Positions 1-9,236 of a stretch of 64,000 nucleotides of DNA are shown here, one piece after another; positions within the stretch are counted from its first letter, which is position 1; every line of letters begins with the position of its first letter. The stretch is from Cyanobacterium sp. HL-69 (GTDB lineage Bacteria > Cyanobacteriota > Cyanobacteriia > Cyanobacteriales > Cyanobacteriaceae). The DNA is taken from assembly GCA_002813895.1 (NCBI GenBank), contig CP024912.1, positions 1,612,001 through 1,676,000 on the forward strand, in the 5' to 3' direction. The notes under the pieces were generated by a model. That model ran no database searches and was not told the DNA's origin. It saw only the letters and a program-made list of their open reading frames with translations. A program made the translations under genes and the position numbers.

Positions 1-921
1 ACCATAGGGAGGATTACAAATGAGGACACCATGATCCGCAGGGGCTTCCACATCAATCAACCTTTGATGATAAAACTTCACCTTATCGGCAAATCCACAG
101 GCACGAGCATTACTTCTGGCTTGGATAATCACATCTTCCTCTGCATCACTGCCCGTGATTATGGGCATAGTATCTTTTTCACTAGCCTCTGCCTCCGCAA
201 ACACTTTCTCCCATAAATCAGGGTCAAAACCTGCCCATTTTTGGAAAGCAAAATCCTTTCGATATAATCCTGGAGCAATGTTCAGAGCCATTAAAGTAGC
301 CTCGATAGGTAAAGTACCAGAGCCACAAAGAGGATCTACTAAAGGTAAATCAGGAGTCCAATCGGTCATATATAACAAAGCCGCTGCCAAGGTTTCCTTA
401 AGGGGCGCTCGTCCCATGGCGGGGCGATAACCTCGACGATGGAGGCTTTCTCCAGAACTATCCAAGCTCAGGGTACATTTATTATGACGGATATGGGCAT
501 TGATAATCACGTCTGGATTTTCTGTATCCACATCAGATCTTATGCCGTACTTTTCTTGTTGTTGATCAACGATCGCACTTTTAACCTGTAAAGCGGTAAA
601 ATGACTATGATTAAGACGAGGAGTTTTTCCCGTACAATGAACCGCCAAGGTTTGAGAAGGATTAAGATAAGGTGACCAATCAAAACTGTTTACACTCTCA
701 TAAAGTTCGTCCGAGTCATAACTAGGAACAGTTTCCAAAGTTAATAAAACCCTAAATATGGTCCTACTCCATAAATTTACCCGATAAAGTAATTCTGTAT
801 CTCCCTTAAAATGAACCCCCGTAAAATCTGTTTCAACATTTGTCCCCCCCAAATTAATAATCTCTTGGGAAGCAATATCTTCTAAACCTCTGCCTACAGT
901 GGCAAAATATTGATAGGTCAT
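1..921 (-). CDS. THUMP-domain class I SAM-dependent RNA methyltransferase, 5' part only
   Basis: Partial gene running off the left edge; 307 codons are visible from the ATG at 921. The protein begins MTYQYFATVGRGLEDIASQE, as in the RlmL/YcbY N-terminal family. A THUMP-like RNA-binding region (about residues 60-160) contains CTGKTPRLNHSHFTALQVK. The linker RRGYRPAMGRAPLKETLAAAL is followed by the SAM-binding motif DPLCGSGTLPIEA. The catalytic NPPYG motif lies exactly at the window edge. Known role of the family: N2-guanine methylation of 23S rRNA or other structured RNA; the exact target is not shown here. The C-terminal end and stop lie outside the window. It is transcribed in the same direction as ndhH downstream of its start but separated by 147 bases with a terminator, so probably not co-transcribed. 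Family call is firm; target base is not. Confidence 0.88.
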   Translation of the reverse strand, partial: MTYQYFATVGRGLEDIASQEIINLGGTNVETDFTGVHFKGDTELLYRVNLWSRTIFRVLLTLETVPSYDSDELYESVNSFDWSPYLNPSQTLAVHCTGKTPRLNHSHFTALQVKSAIVDQQQEKYGIRSDVDTENPDVIINAHIRHNKCTLSLDSSGESLHRRGYRPAMGRAPLKETLAAALLYMTDWTPDLPLVDPLCGSGTLPIEATLMALNIAPGLYRKDFAFQKWAGFDPDLWEKVFAEAEASEKDTMPIITGSDAEEDVIIQARSNARACGFADKVKFYHQRLIDVEAPADHGVLICNPPYG

Positions 922-1016
922 TAATAATTATTTTTTTTTACTCTGTCTGCTAATTATCTTAATCTGCAAACAACACCTCTTCACAAATCAACCTGATAAC
1001 CTCAAATTTTAGCCAT

Positions 1017-1043
1017 AAAAAAAGGATGCTCCGAAAAGCACCC
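1017..1043 (-). terminator. Rho-independent terminator after ndhH
   Basis: On the minus strand a seven-pair stem (GGGTGCT/AGCATCC, one G-T pair) is followed directly by a run of seven T. It sits 26 bases beyond the ndhH stop codon and reads in its direction. Confidence 0.85.
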
Positions 1044-1068
1044 TTCCATATAGATTCCAAAAATCAGA

Positions 1069-2253
1069 TTAACGATCCACAGATCCCATAATTACATCAA
1101 TACTACCGAGAATTGCCATAACATCAGCAACCTTAACCCCCTTTAGTAAATGAGGAAGAATCTGTAAATTATTAAAATCAGGAGCTCTAATTTTCCAACG
1201 CCAAGGGAACACATCATTATTACCCACAATAAAAATGCCCAACTCACCCTTGCCACTTTCCATGCGAACATAATGCTCACCTTCAGGAATTTTGAACGTC
1301 GGGGCTACCTTTTTCGCAATATACTGATACTCAAAATCATTCCACTCAGATTTTTTGCCCTCAGCCATTCTTTTAGCTTCCAAATTTTCGTAAGGACCAC
1401 CGGGTAAACCTTCGAGGGCTTGACGAATAATCTTAATAGACTCACGCATTTCCCGAATGCGAATCAAATATCGAGAAAAACAATCCCCAGCAGTTTCCCA
1501 CTGAACATCCCAATCAAAATCATCATAACATTCGTAGTGGTCAACCTTTCTAAGATCCCACTTTACCCCAGAACCACGCAACATAGGGCCAGATAAACCC
1601 CAGTTAATAGCCTGTTCACGGGTAATAGTACCAATACCCTCAACCCTTTTACGGAAAATAGGATTATTAGTAATTAACTTTTCGTACTCATCAACCTTGG
1701 GTAAGAAATAGTCACAAAAATCTTCACACTTATCTACCCAACCATAGGGTAAATCAACTGCTACCCCACCAATGCGGAAATAGTTATTGTTAATTAAGCG
1801 CATTCCTGAAGCCGACTCCCATAAATCATAGATCATTTCCCGTTCACGGAAAATATAGAAAAAAGGAGTTTGGGCGCCCACATCTGCCAAGAAAGGGCCA
1901 AGCCAGAGAAGATGATTAGCGATGCGATTAAGCTCAAGCATAATTACCCTAATATATTGAGCCCTTTTCGGAACATCAATATCTGCCAACTTTTCAGGAG
2001 CATTAACCGTAATAGCCTCATTAAACATTCCTGCTGCATAATCCCAACGGCTAACGTAGGGGACGTACATTACATTAGTACGGCTTTCCGCAATCTTTTC
2101 CATACCTCGGTGTAAATAACCGATGACTGGCTCACAATCGACTACGTCTTCACCATCGAGGGTAAGAATTAACCTTAACACCCCGTGCATGGAGGGGTGA
2201 TGGGGTCCCATGTTTAATACCATGGGTTCTGTTCTAGTTTCAATTTTAGGCAT
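1069..2253 (-). CDS. ndhH: NAD(P)H-quinone oxidoreductase subunit H (NDH-1)
   Basis: 394 residues, the usual full length for NdhH, the 49-kDa-type subunit in the peripheral arm of the cyanobacterial NDH-1 complex on thylakoid membranes. It helps form the quinone-binding cavity used in respiration and cyclic electron flow around photosystem I. Recognisable stretches are the N-terminal [22 protein letters not shown], the [11 protein letters not shown] segment, [13 protein letters not shown], and the C-terminal [18 protein letters not shown], all typical of this family. No other ndh genes are adjacent, which is usual for cyanobacterial ndhH. An ATG start gives the standard N-terminus [21 protein letters not shown] clear terminator follows the stop. 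Confidence 0.98.
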   Translation of the reverse strand: MPKIETRTEPMVLNMGPHHPSMHGVLRLILTLDGEDVVDCEPVIGYLHRGMEKIAESRTNVMYVPYVSRWDYAAGMFNEAITVNAPEKLADIDVPKRAQYIRVIMLELNRIANHLLWLGPFLADVGAQTPFFYIFREREMIYDLWESASGMRLINNNYFRIGGVAVDLPYGWVDKCEDFCDYFLPKVDEYEKLITNNPIFRKRVEGIGTITREQAINWGLSGPMLRGSGVKWDLRKVDHYECYDDFDWDVQWETAGDCFSRYLIRIREMRESIKIIRQALEGLPGGPYENLEAKRMAEGKKSEWNDFEYQYIAKKVAPTFKIPEGEHYVRMESGKGELGIFIVGNNDVFPWRWKIRAPDFNNLQILPHLLKGVKVADVMAILGSIDVIMGSVDR

Positions 2254-2504
2254 ATAGCAAATTTATATTTTGTTAATATTTCAACCTGTGAAACAATTTA
2301 GTGGAGAAATTTGACAATGATTTAGTCTCTAATCTCTATTATTAATTATTATTCTTATATTTTATAGGTTATTCGCCTTTTGTTTCCCATGGGGTTAGGT
2401 AAATACATCTTTACTTTTCTTAATAAATAACATAACATATAAATCTAAGTTACAATCAGTTACTTAACTTTAATAAAATCAACAATAATAAACTTTTCAT
2501 AATT

Positions 2505-2654
2505 ATGGCTACTCAATCTCAATCTAAAGACTCTAAAATAGAACAGTTACAAAGAGCCTACAACGCTGACCAACAAGTAAAATACATTCACCTAGAAGCC
2601 GAAATAGACTTATTGTTACATCAAGTTCAAGCCCAACAAAATAAAATCAAATAG
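2505..2654 (+). CDS. Small conserved-looking hypothetical protein (49 aa)
   Basis: A 49-codon frame starts at ATG 2505 and stops at TAG 2652-2654. The product begins MATQSQSKDSKIEQLQRAYN and is rich in Gln, Lys and Glu, with a heptad-like helical pattern (IEQLQRAY, YIHLEAEIDLLLHQVQAQQ) suggesting a short coiled coil. There is no signal peptide or membrane segment. It is followed 31 bases later by a strong hairpin terminator, which supports it being a real, independently transcribed gene. I do not recognise a function. Similar small proteins occur in cyanobacteria, but that resemblance is from memory and unproven here. Confidence 0.7.
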   Translation: MATQSQSKDSKIEQLQRAYNADQQVKYIHLEAEIDLLLHQVQAQQNKIK

Positions 2655-2685
2655 TTCAGAGACTAGCCAAATTTATTATTTGTTA

Positions 2686-2728
2686 GGAAATTTAACTGTT
2701 AATGGTTGACCGTTAAATTTCCCTTTTA
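2686..2728 (+). terminator. Terminator after the 49-aa gene
   Basis: Perfect 11-pair stem GGAAATTTAAC/GTTAAATTTCC around a 15-base loop, followed by CTTTT. It separates the small gene from pdxJ. Confidence 0.8.
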
Positions 2729-2792
2729 TCAAAAAAAGTATTTCGGACATAAAATTTTTTCACAAGTCTAACAAAAGGAGTAGTAAATAAAA

Positions 2793-3515
2793 TTGTTAAC
2801 CCTTGGTGTAAATATTGACCACGTGGCGACCATTCGCCAAGCTAGACGTACCATAGAACCTGATCCCATTGGGGCCGCCGTGTTAGCCGAATTAGCAGGG
2901 GCTGATGGCATTACAGCGCACCTTAGAGAAGATAGACGACACATTCAAGATCGAGATATTAAGCTACTAAGGCAAACAGTACGCACCCATTTAAACTTAG
3001 AAATGGCTCCCACAGAAGAGATGATCAATATTGCCCTAGATATTAAACCTGATTATGTCACTCTTGTACCCGAAAAAAGAGAAGAAGTAACCACGGAAGG
3101 AGGTATTGATATTGTTAATAATTTAAGTCGTTTTACTGATGTAGTTGAGAGGTTACAGGGTGCTGGTATTCCTGTAAGTTGGTTTATTGATGCTGATGAG
3201 GCTCAAATAGAGGCATCTTTCAAAACTAAAGCTTTGTTTATTGAGTTGCACACAGGAAAATATGCTGATGCTCCAAATAAGGACATTGAGAGGAAGGAGT
3301 TGGAAGCCCTGAAGGTGGGTACAAAACAAGCCCTTGATTTAGGTTTGAGGGTGAATGCTGGTCATGGTTTAACTTATTGGAATGTTTACCCTGTGGCTTG
3401 TATTGAGGGCATGGAGGAGTTAAATATTGGTCATAGTATTATTAGCCGTGCTGTTTTAGTTGGTTTGGAAAGGGCTGTAAGGGAGATGAAGTTGGCTATG
3501 AGGGGAGAACTTTAA
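2793..3515 (+). CDS. pdxJ: Pyridoxine 5'-phosphate synthase
   Basis: 240 residues, the normal PdxJ length. The enzyme condenses 3-amino-2-oxopropyl phosphate (1-amino-acetone 3-phosphate) with 1-deoxy-D-xylulose 5-phosphate to give pyridoxine 5'-phosphate in the DXP-dependent vitamin B6 pathway. It is a TIM barrel: the N-terminal [16 protein letters not shown], the [19 protein letters not shown] segment, the IELHTGKYA loop and the C-terminal [11 protein letters not shown] and [10 protein letters not shown] (phosphate-binding) are all family hallmarks. The start is TTG at 2793: an AAGGAG Shine-Dalgarno lies at 2775-2780 and the N-terminus [10 protein letters not shown] matches the family. No in-frame ATG fits. 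Confidence 0.97.
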   Translation: MLTLGVNIDHVATIRQARRTIEPDPIGAAVLAELAGADGITAHLREDRRHIQDRDIKLLRQTVRTHLNLEMAPTEEMINIALDIKPDYVTLVPEKREEVTTEGGIDIVNNLSRFTDVVERLQGAGIPVSWFIDADEAQIEASFKTKALFIELHTGKYADAPNKDIERKELEALKVGTKQALDLGLRVNAGHGLTYWNVYPVACIEGMEELNIGHSIISRAVLVGLERAVREMKLAMRGEL

Positions 3516-3549
3516 TTGATTAGGTTTAGTGAATTGGATTAAATGTTTT

Positions 3550-3580
3550 AAGCCGTGTATTTGGTTAGGTTACACGGTTT
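3550..3580 (+). terminator. Possible pdxJ terminator hairpin
   Basis: Inverted repeat AAGCCGTGTA/TACACGGTTT (G-T wobble) with an 11-base loop, 34 bases after the pdxJ stop. There is no strong T run, so termination is plausible but not certain. Confidence 0.45.
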
Positions 3581-3698
3581 GAATATAAGTATCGGAAAAT
3601 AGATGTAACTGTAGCCCCTAGCAATATTTTTTAATTACGTTCAAAAAGTGCAAAAGTCTCTATTAATGATAAGTTACTTTATGTTTTGCTCTACAAAA

Positions 3699-6600
3699 CT
3701 AAACATTTTCCTTTGATTCTGAGATAATAACATAAGTAGCAATTTCGCAAGGTTTAATAGATTTGCAATCAATGTCATTGAGGGCATTTTCTAAAATATT
3801 GACTTTTTTGTGAACTCTTAAATTTAAAGTGTTTTTTAAGAGAAAATTAGCAGGTTTATTCTCTGCTTCATAACAACGTATAATAATTTGATTATGGTCA
3901 TCATAACTTTGTTTTAAGGCTGTCAAAATTAAATTATTTGAACCTAAATTTAAAAACTCTTGGGCTGAGGGTAATATATCAGCATTATGCTCATTTTCAT
4001 CCAAAACTATTACTTGTAAAGGTACATTTAACTCATAGCCTTTATGAACAGTTTTTGCATCTTGCCAACTATCTTGATGGGGATAGATAGCATAGGTAAA
4101 GTTATGTATCATCATATCAGAAGTAGGGTCAGGCCATTTAGGACTACGCAACAAACTTAGTCGAATTTGATTTGCTTTAAAATCATGACCGTATTTACAA
4201 TTGTTTAGTAAACTTACTCCATATTTATTATTGCTTAAGTCAACCCAATGATGGGCGCAAATTTCCCATTTTGCTTTTTCTAATGTAGTTTTTGGTGTGG
4301 TAGGATATTCCATCACTGCACAGGGAGTTTCATAATAAGCTTTGGGGCTAGTAAAGTTTAGGGGAAAGTTAACTTTTAAGAGAGTGTATTCTTCCTGCCA
4401 ATCGATGGTATTTTCGATATAAATAATAGGGCTATTACAGTTTAAAATATATTTCTGTATGAAGGTTGATTTTTTATATTTTTTAACTATTTTTACGGTT
4501 TGTCTTAATTTTCCATTTTCTAGCCACTGAATCTCTATTAATTTAGGATTGTTTAGGGGATATTTTTCATAATTAGGGTCAATGTTCCAAGCATCCCAAT
4601 ATTGTCCTTTATCTTGAAATAGTTGTAATTCATTCCCTTGACCATTAATTATTTCTTTGCCTATGTTGTAATCATAAATGCTGATTAAGTTTCCTGTTTT
4701 AGGATCAATTTTTGCTTTTATAAATTCATTTTGTAAAATAAATTCTCTTTCTAATTTTAAAGGTTTTAATTTATCTATTTCTTGGGCAGGAGTTAATATT
4801 AATTGAGTATAGCCAACGCCATAAATATTATTAACAAAAACTAATAGCTTATTCTCTTCAGAAATTTGAGTTTCTAATATATTACCCTGACAGTCTTTTA
4901 CTTGATACTGTTTTCCATCAACATCTATCTCCACTATTTCTGAGCGTTTCCAATTTAAGCTATTGAAAATTATTACTCTTTTTGCTCCTTTTGGTAACTC
5001 TTTTTCTGTATTATCAATATTAAGGGCGATCGCCCTTAGGCAATCTTGTAAAATTAATTCTCCTTGTTCTATTACCTCCTGCCAAAGTTGATTTGCTTCT
5101 TTAAAAACCGGAGTAATAGAAGTGCCTGGAAGAATATCATGAAATTGATTTAATAGTACTTTTTGCCATAGAGTATCAATGTTAGACTGTATTTTATTAA
5201 CTTTTTTAAAACACATCTGATAGTTATGATTTAAAATATTAATAATTGTAGAGAATAACTCAGCCTGAAAAAGTAACTTCTCACAATATCTATTAAAATA
5301 TTTTTGATCTCCATGGGTAGTATAACAACCCCGATGTAACTCTAAATAAATATCTTCATCCCATATGGGAATATTACCTTTTAATTTATCCTTAATTTTA
5401 TCTAAATAATTTTCCGCCTTAGCAAAATTTACCTGCGGGAAAAAAGGAGAATCATCATAACGTTTTACTACTTCTAACATATCACGGGTAGGCCCTCCCC
5501 CATGGTCACCAACTCCTGGTAACCAAAAAATATCCTGTAACCCTGTTTGCTTTTCCCAATCCACACTATAGTCACTCATCACCACAGGATTAGTATTCAT
5601 TACCCCCGCCACATTTGGAGGAGACATGGCCGTAAAAATCCTACTCCCATCAGGAGACTGCCACCAAAAACAACCATGGGGAAACTTATTAGTGTCATTC
5701 CAGTGTAGTTTTCCTGTTACGAAATAATCAATTTGTCCCAAACTCAAAATTTGAGGCAATTGAGCAGGAAAACCAAAACTATCAGGCAACCATGCCACCC
5801 GATTATATTTTACAAACTTTTCTTGGAAATATTTTTGCCCATATAATACTTGTCTAATTAATGATTCTCCACTAATTAAATTTACCTCTGGCTCTACCCA
5901 CATTCCTCCTAATATTTCCCAAGTATTATTTTTTACTTTTGCTTGAATTTGAGCAAATAAAGGTTTATTATGATTTTCTATCCATTGATATAGGTATGCA
6001 GTGGTATGTCCAAATGTTAATGAAGGACTATCTTTTTGTAAATTTAAAACTGAGTTAAAAGTTCGTTGGGCAACGGTATAAGTTTCATCCATTGTCCATA
6101 ACCAAGCCATATCTAAATGGGCATGACCTAATAAATAAAAGTTTCTATTTTTGATGTATGCAGATAAAGGTAAAAGTTTATTTCTCAACTCAATTAGTGA
6201 CTGATTAAATAAGTTTTGTTTATTAACATTATTCCAGTTAATTAGTTGAATAGCATTCTCTAATTTAATGTTATCTTCGGGGTAAAAGTTATCAATATAT
6301 TGAGATAAAACGGTAAGTTCGTTAGCCACAAAACTAGGGTCAATGGTGTTGTTGTACTCACTTTCATAAAGACATCGAGAAGACATTAATCCTCCGATGT
6401 CATGATTCGGACTAACTAATTTTAGACTAATGATAAACTCTTCATTTGGTTGACTATTATTAGTAATTAAAACTCGACTGGAGGAGTCGAATAAATCTCC
6501 TTCACAGACTAATTTATTATTAATATATATCTCTGCTGATTCTGCCCACCATGTTAATCCAATTCGTAATGAGAGGTTATCAAGAGGATAGTTATTTAGA

Positions 6601-6812
6601 TGATCTGGAATGGTTATTTTTTGAGCAAACCAACGAATTTTATTACCTTTTTCCCAAACTAAATATTTTTTTTCATTGGCGATCGCCCTTTGCCAATTAC
6701 TATCGATGGCTAAGGGGGGAGTTGATAATTTTTCATCTAAAAAATACCAGTGGTTTTGTATGTCTAGTTCAGTTAAAGATTTAAGTTTATTTATAGTTTC
6801 TTTTAATAACAT
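3699..6812 (-). CDS. Alpha-mannosidase, glycoside hydrolase family 38
   Basis: 1,037 residues, usual for bacterial GH38 alpha-mannosidases, which remove alpha-linked mannose with retention of configuration using an active-site Zn. An N-terminal beta-sandwich region (about 1-215) precedes the catalytic domain. That domain opens with LLGHAHLDMAWLWTMDETY near residue 229, the Zn-binding HxHxD motif. RVAWLPDSFGFPAQLPQI near residue 341 carries the expected nucleophile Asp. A central helical segment and C-terminal beta domains follow (LEREFILQNEFIKAKIDPKTG). No signal peptide is seen, so it is probably cytosolic. It stands alone between pdxJ (convergent) and a divergent universal stress gene; no sugar transporter is adjacent. 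Base composition is very AT-rich. The natural substrate is unknown. Confidence 0.92.
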   Translation of the reverse strand: MLLKETINKLKSLTELDIQNHWYFLDEKLSTPPLAIDSNWQRAIANEKKYLVWEKGNKIRWFAQKITIPDHLNNYPLDNLSLRIGLTWWAESAEIYINNKLVCEGDLFDSSSRVLITNNSQPNEEFIISLKLVSPNHDIGGLMSSRCLYESEYNNTIDPSFVANELTVLSQYIDNFYPEDNIKLENAIQLINWNNVNKQNLFNQSLIELRNKLLPLSAYIKNRNFYLLGHAHLDMAWLWTMDETYTVAQRTFNSVLNLQKDSPSLTFGHTTAYLYQWIENHNKPLFAQIQAKVKNNTWEILGGMWVEPEVNLISGESLIRQVLYGQKYFQEKFVKYNRVAWLPDSFGFPAQLPQILSLGQIDYFVTGKLHWNDTNKFPHGCFWWQSPDGSRIFTAMSPPNVAGVMNTNPVVMSDYSVDWEKQTGLQDIFWLPGVGDHGGGPTRDMLEVVKRYDDSPFFPQVNFAKAENYLDKIKDKLKGNIPIWDEDIYLELHRGCYTTHGDQKYFNRYCEKLLFQAELFSTIINILNHNYQMCFKKVNKIQSNIDTLWQKVLLNQFHDILPGTSITPVFKEANQLWQEVIEQGELILQDCLRAIALNIDNTEKELPKGAKRVIIFNSLNWKRSEIVEIDVDGKQYQVKDCQGNILETQISEENKLLVFVNNIYGVGYTQLILTPAQEIDKLKPLKLEREFILQNEFIKAKIDPKTGNLISIYDYNIGKEIINGQGNELQLFQDKGQYWDAWNIDPNYEKYPLNNPKLIEIQWLENGKLRQTVKIVKKYKKSTFIQKYILNCNSPIIYIENTIDWQEEYTLLKVNFPLNFTSPKAYYETPCAVMEYPTTPKTTLEKAKWEICAHHWVDLSNNKYGVSLLNNCKYGHDFKANQIRLSLLRSPKWPDPTSDMMIHNFTYAIYPHQDSWQDAKTVHKGYELNVPLQVIVLDENEHNADILPSAQEFLNLGSNNLILTALKQSYDDHNQIIIRCYEAENKPANFLLKNTLNLRVHKKVNILENALNDIDCKSIKPCEIATYVIISESKENV

Positions 6813-7200
6813 TTAGAAGATATATATATTGACATAGATAACTTTATATTACTAATATAATACCTTTATTTTCAGCAAAATACTATGAAAAAACTCACTT
6901 ACAGTATTTAAAAAAAGTTAGGATATATAGGAAATAGATTATAAAGACTAGTTATTCAAAATTTTTATAATATCTTAATTATTTATAATGGAACATCTTT
7001 ATATTACTTTGATTGTTAATCATAGATTGACCATAGTTAGAAGTCTTTTGGTTACAAGTTATTGAGAAAATATTCAGCATCAATGATTAAACATTGTTGT
7101 ATGTAAGAAGAAAGTTAATTTTTTTATCATAAACCGTAAAAAAATAAGTAGTGATGTCAAACTATATATAGGGAAAAAAATATAAAAAAGGTACAAAATC
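6813..7200. other. 388-base divergent intergenic region, no gene seen
   Basis: Very AT-rich spacer between the divergent mannosidase and universal stress genes, so it must hold both promoters. Short frames are broken by stops and none has a credible start. No clear hairpin terminator or repeat family was found. Confidence 0.6.
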
Positions 7201-7737
7201 ATGGATAAAAAATTAGATAGTGAAAATAAAAAAAATAATAGTTTATCCCTAGGCTTTCATAAGATTATTGTAAGTTTAGACTACCCCGAAACTAATAAAG
7301 AAGTTTATCAACAAGCCCTAGAGATAGCAAAAAACAATCATAGCCAATTGATGCTGTGCCATTGTTTGCACGAAAATTTGTCTCATAACACTGATTTATT
7401 AATGCCCTCTGTGGTGGGTAGTGGAATGTACACCTCAGAAGTGTGGGATGTCGAGCAAGAAATGCTAGAAGATAGCAGAAAGAAAGTGAATGAATGGTTA
7501 GAATCGCTACAAGCTGAAGCCTATCAAGCAGATGTCAAATGCGAATTTATGTGTCTGACTGGTAGTATTGCTCTCGAAATCTGTGAATTAGCAAAGGATT
7601 GGGAAGCGGATTTAATAGTTACTGGGCGCCGTGGTTTAAAAGGTTTAGGAGAGGCTTTACTAGGTAGTGTCAGCAACTATGTTGTCCATAATGCTCCCTG
7701 TGCTGTTTTAGTAATACAACATGGGATAAAAAATTAA
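7201..7737 (+). CDS. Universal stress protein (UspA family)
   Basis: 178 residues with one Usp domain. The N-terminal strand IIVSLDYPETNKEVYQQALE and the C-terminal nucleotide-binding motif GRRGLKGLGEALLGSVS fit the ATP-binding Usp consensus G-x2-G-x9-G-S, followed by the closing strand CAVLVIQ. A roughly 15-residue polar Lys/Asn-rich leader precedes the domain. An insertion around residues 65-85 (LLMPSVVGSGMYTSEVWDVE) is typical of longer cyanobacterial members. No membrane segment is present, so it is cytosolic. Usp proteins help cells survive starvation or stress; the specific signal is unknown. A weak Shine-Dalgarno (AAGG) precedes the ATG. Confidence 0.92.
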   Translation: MDKKLDSENKKNNSLSLGFHKIIVSLDYPETNKEVYQQALEIAKNNHSQLMLCHCLHENLSHNTDLLMPSVVGSGMYTSEVWDVEQEMLEDSRKKVNEWLESLQAEAYQADVKCEFMCLTGSIALEICELAKDWEADLIVTGRRGLKGLGEALLGSVSNYVVHNAPCAVLVIQHGIKN

Positions 7738-7801
7738 TCATGAATAATTTTAGTTTGGCACGGTTGTTAAATTGTCTTCAATTCCTTACCATTGGCAGTC
7801 G

Positions 7802-7834
7802 AATAAAAGTTAATGTGACACAATAAAAGTTAAT
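7802..7834 (+). repeat. Two 13-nt direct repeats spaced 20 bases upstream of argD
   Basis: AATAAAAGTTAAT occurs at 7802-7814 and again at 7822-7834, a repeat distance of 20 bases, about two helical turns. It lies 55-87 bases before the argD start and could be an operator, though chance in AT-rich DNA is possible. Confidence 0.4.
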
Positions 7835-7888
7835 TATTAATATTTAAACAGTAAAAAAGTCTTTAAGAAAATTTAAGGAGTTTAATTT

Positions 7889-9139
7889 GTGAGCACGGCA
7901 ACTTTAACATCTAGCTTTGACGTAACGGAAAGAGACACTTTTGATAAATACGTAATGAACACCTATGGGCGTTTTCCTGTAACTATCGAAAAAGGAGAAG
8001 GCTGTAAGTTGTGGGATACGGAAGGAAAAGAATATCTTGATTTTGTAGCAGGAATTGCGACTTGTACCCTTGGCCATGGACATCCTGCTTTAATTGAAGC
8101 GGTTACTGAGCAAATCAAAAAACTTCATCATGTTTCTAATCTTTACTATATTCCTGAACAGGGAGCATTAGCAAAAAAGATTGTAGAAAATTCCTGTGCG
8201 GATAAGGTTTTCTTTTGTAATTCTGGGGCAGAAGCCAATGAGGCGGCAATTAAATTAGTAAGAAAATATGCCCATACGGTATTAGAATTTTTAGAAGAGC
8301 CTGTAATTTTAACGGCGAAGTCTAGTTTTCATGGACGGACTTTGGCGACTGTCACGGCAACGGGACAACCCAAGTATCAAAAGCACTTCCAGCCTTTAGT
8401 TCCAGGGTTTGAATATGTAAACTATAATGATATTCGTGCGGTAGAGGAAGCTATTACTGATATTGATGAGGGCGATCGCCGTGTAGCTGCTATCATGATA
8501 GAACCTTTACAAGGGGAAGGCGGTGTGCGCCCTGGGGATTTGGACTACTTCCTCAGACTCAGAAAAATATGCGATGATACGGGCATTCTTCTGGTGTTTG
8601 ATGAGGTGCAAGTGGGAGTAGGACGCACAGGAAAAATGTGGGGCTACGAAAATCTGGGGGTTGAGCCTGATATTTTCACCAGTGCTAAAGGATTGGCTGG
8701 GGGTATCCCCATCGGGGCAATGATGTGTAAAGCTAGTTGTGATGTTTTTGAACCTAGCAACCATGCTAGTACCTTCGGCGGGAATCCCTTCGTTTGTGCG
8801 GCGGCTCTCAAGGTGCTAGAAACTGTCGAGAGTGGGGGTATTTTACAAAATGTTCAGGCCCGTGGAGAACAACTTAGAACCCGCTTAAGGGCGATTGCAA
8901 CTGCCTATCCTCAAATATTTGAAGAAGTGAGAGGTTGGGGTTTAATTAACGGTATTGAAATCAAAGCCGATGCCGATTTAACCTCCATTGAAGTAGTTAA
9001 AAAAGCCATGGAAAAAGGTTTATTGCTAGCCCCCGCAGGGCCTAAAGTAATTCGTTTTGTACCTCCTTTAATCATTTCCAGTGAAGAAATTGACCAAGGG
9101 GCTGATATTTTAGAACAAACCCTGAAGGATTTAGTCTAG
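7889..9139 (+). CDS. argD: Acetylornithine aminotransferase
   Basis: 416 residues. This PLP-dependent class III aminotransferase converts N-acetylglutamate semialdehyde to N-acetylornithine in arginine synthesis. Seen in the sequence: the cofactor-phosphate region NSGAEANEAAIKLVRK, SSFHGRTLATVTATGQ, IEPLQGEGGVRP, the DEVQVGVGRTGKMWGYE segment that contacts the PLP ring, and the Schiff-base lysine in FTSAKGLAGGIPIGAM. It starts at GTG 7889 with AAGGAG at 7875-7880, giving MSTATLTSSFDVTERDTFDKY; that N-terminus is usual for cyanobacterial ArgD. Dual use as succinyldiaminopimelate aminotransferase, known for some ArgD proteins, cannot be excluded. Confidence 0.95.
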   Translation: MSTATLTSSFDVTERDTFDKYVMNTYGRFPVTIEKGEGCKLWDTEGKEYLDFVAGIATCTLGHGHPALIEAVTEQIKKLHHVSNLYYIPEQGALAKKIVENSCADKVFFCNSGAEANEAAIKLVRKYAHTVLEFLEEPVILTAKSSFHGRTLATVTATGQPKYQKHFQPLVPGFEYVNYNDIRAVEEAITDIDEGDRRVAAIMIEPLQGEGGVRPGDLDYFLRLRKICDDTGILLVFDEVQVGVGRTGKMWGYENLGVEPDIFTSAKGLAGGIPIGAMMCKASCDVFEPSNHASTFGGNPFVCAAALKVLETVESGGILQNVQARGEQLRTRLRAIATAYPQIFEEVRGWGLINGIEIKADADLTSIEVVKKAMEKGLLLAPAGPKVIRFVPPLIISSEEIDQGADILEQTLKDLV

Positions 9140-9146
9140 TTGCATA

Positions 9147-9180
9147 GGGGCGTTTGATGGAACGTCCCCCCAATCTCTTT
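9147..9180 (+). terminator. Probable argD terminator
   Basis: Hairpin GGGGCGTT/AACGTCCCC with a one-base bulge, eight bases after the argD stop, followed by a pyrimidine-rich stretch. It may also act for the convergent DUF3769 gene. Confidence 0.5.
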
Positions 9181-9236
9181 ATTAAGGATTAAGTTGTAAA
9201 CTTTGACAATTATTCATCCTCAATTATCCATTAAAT

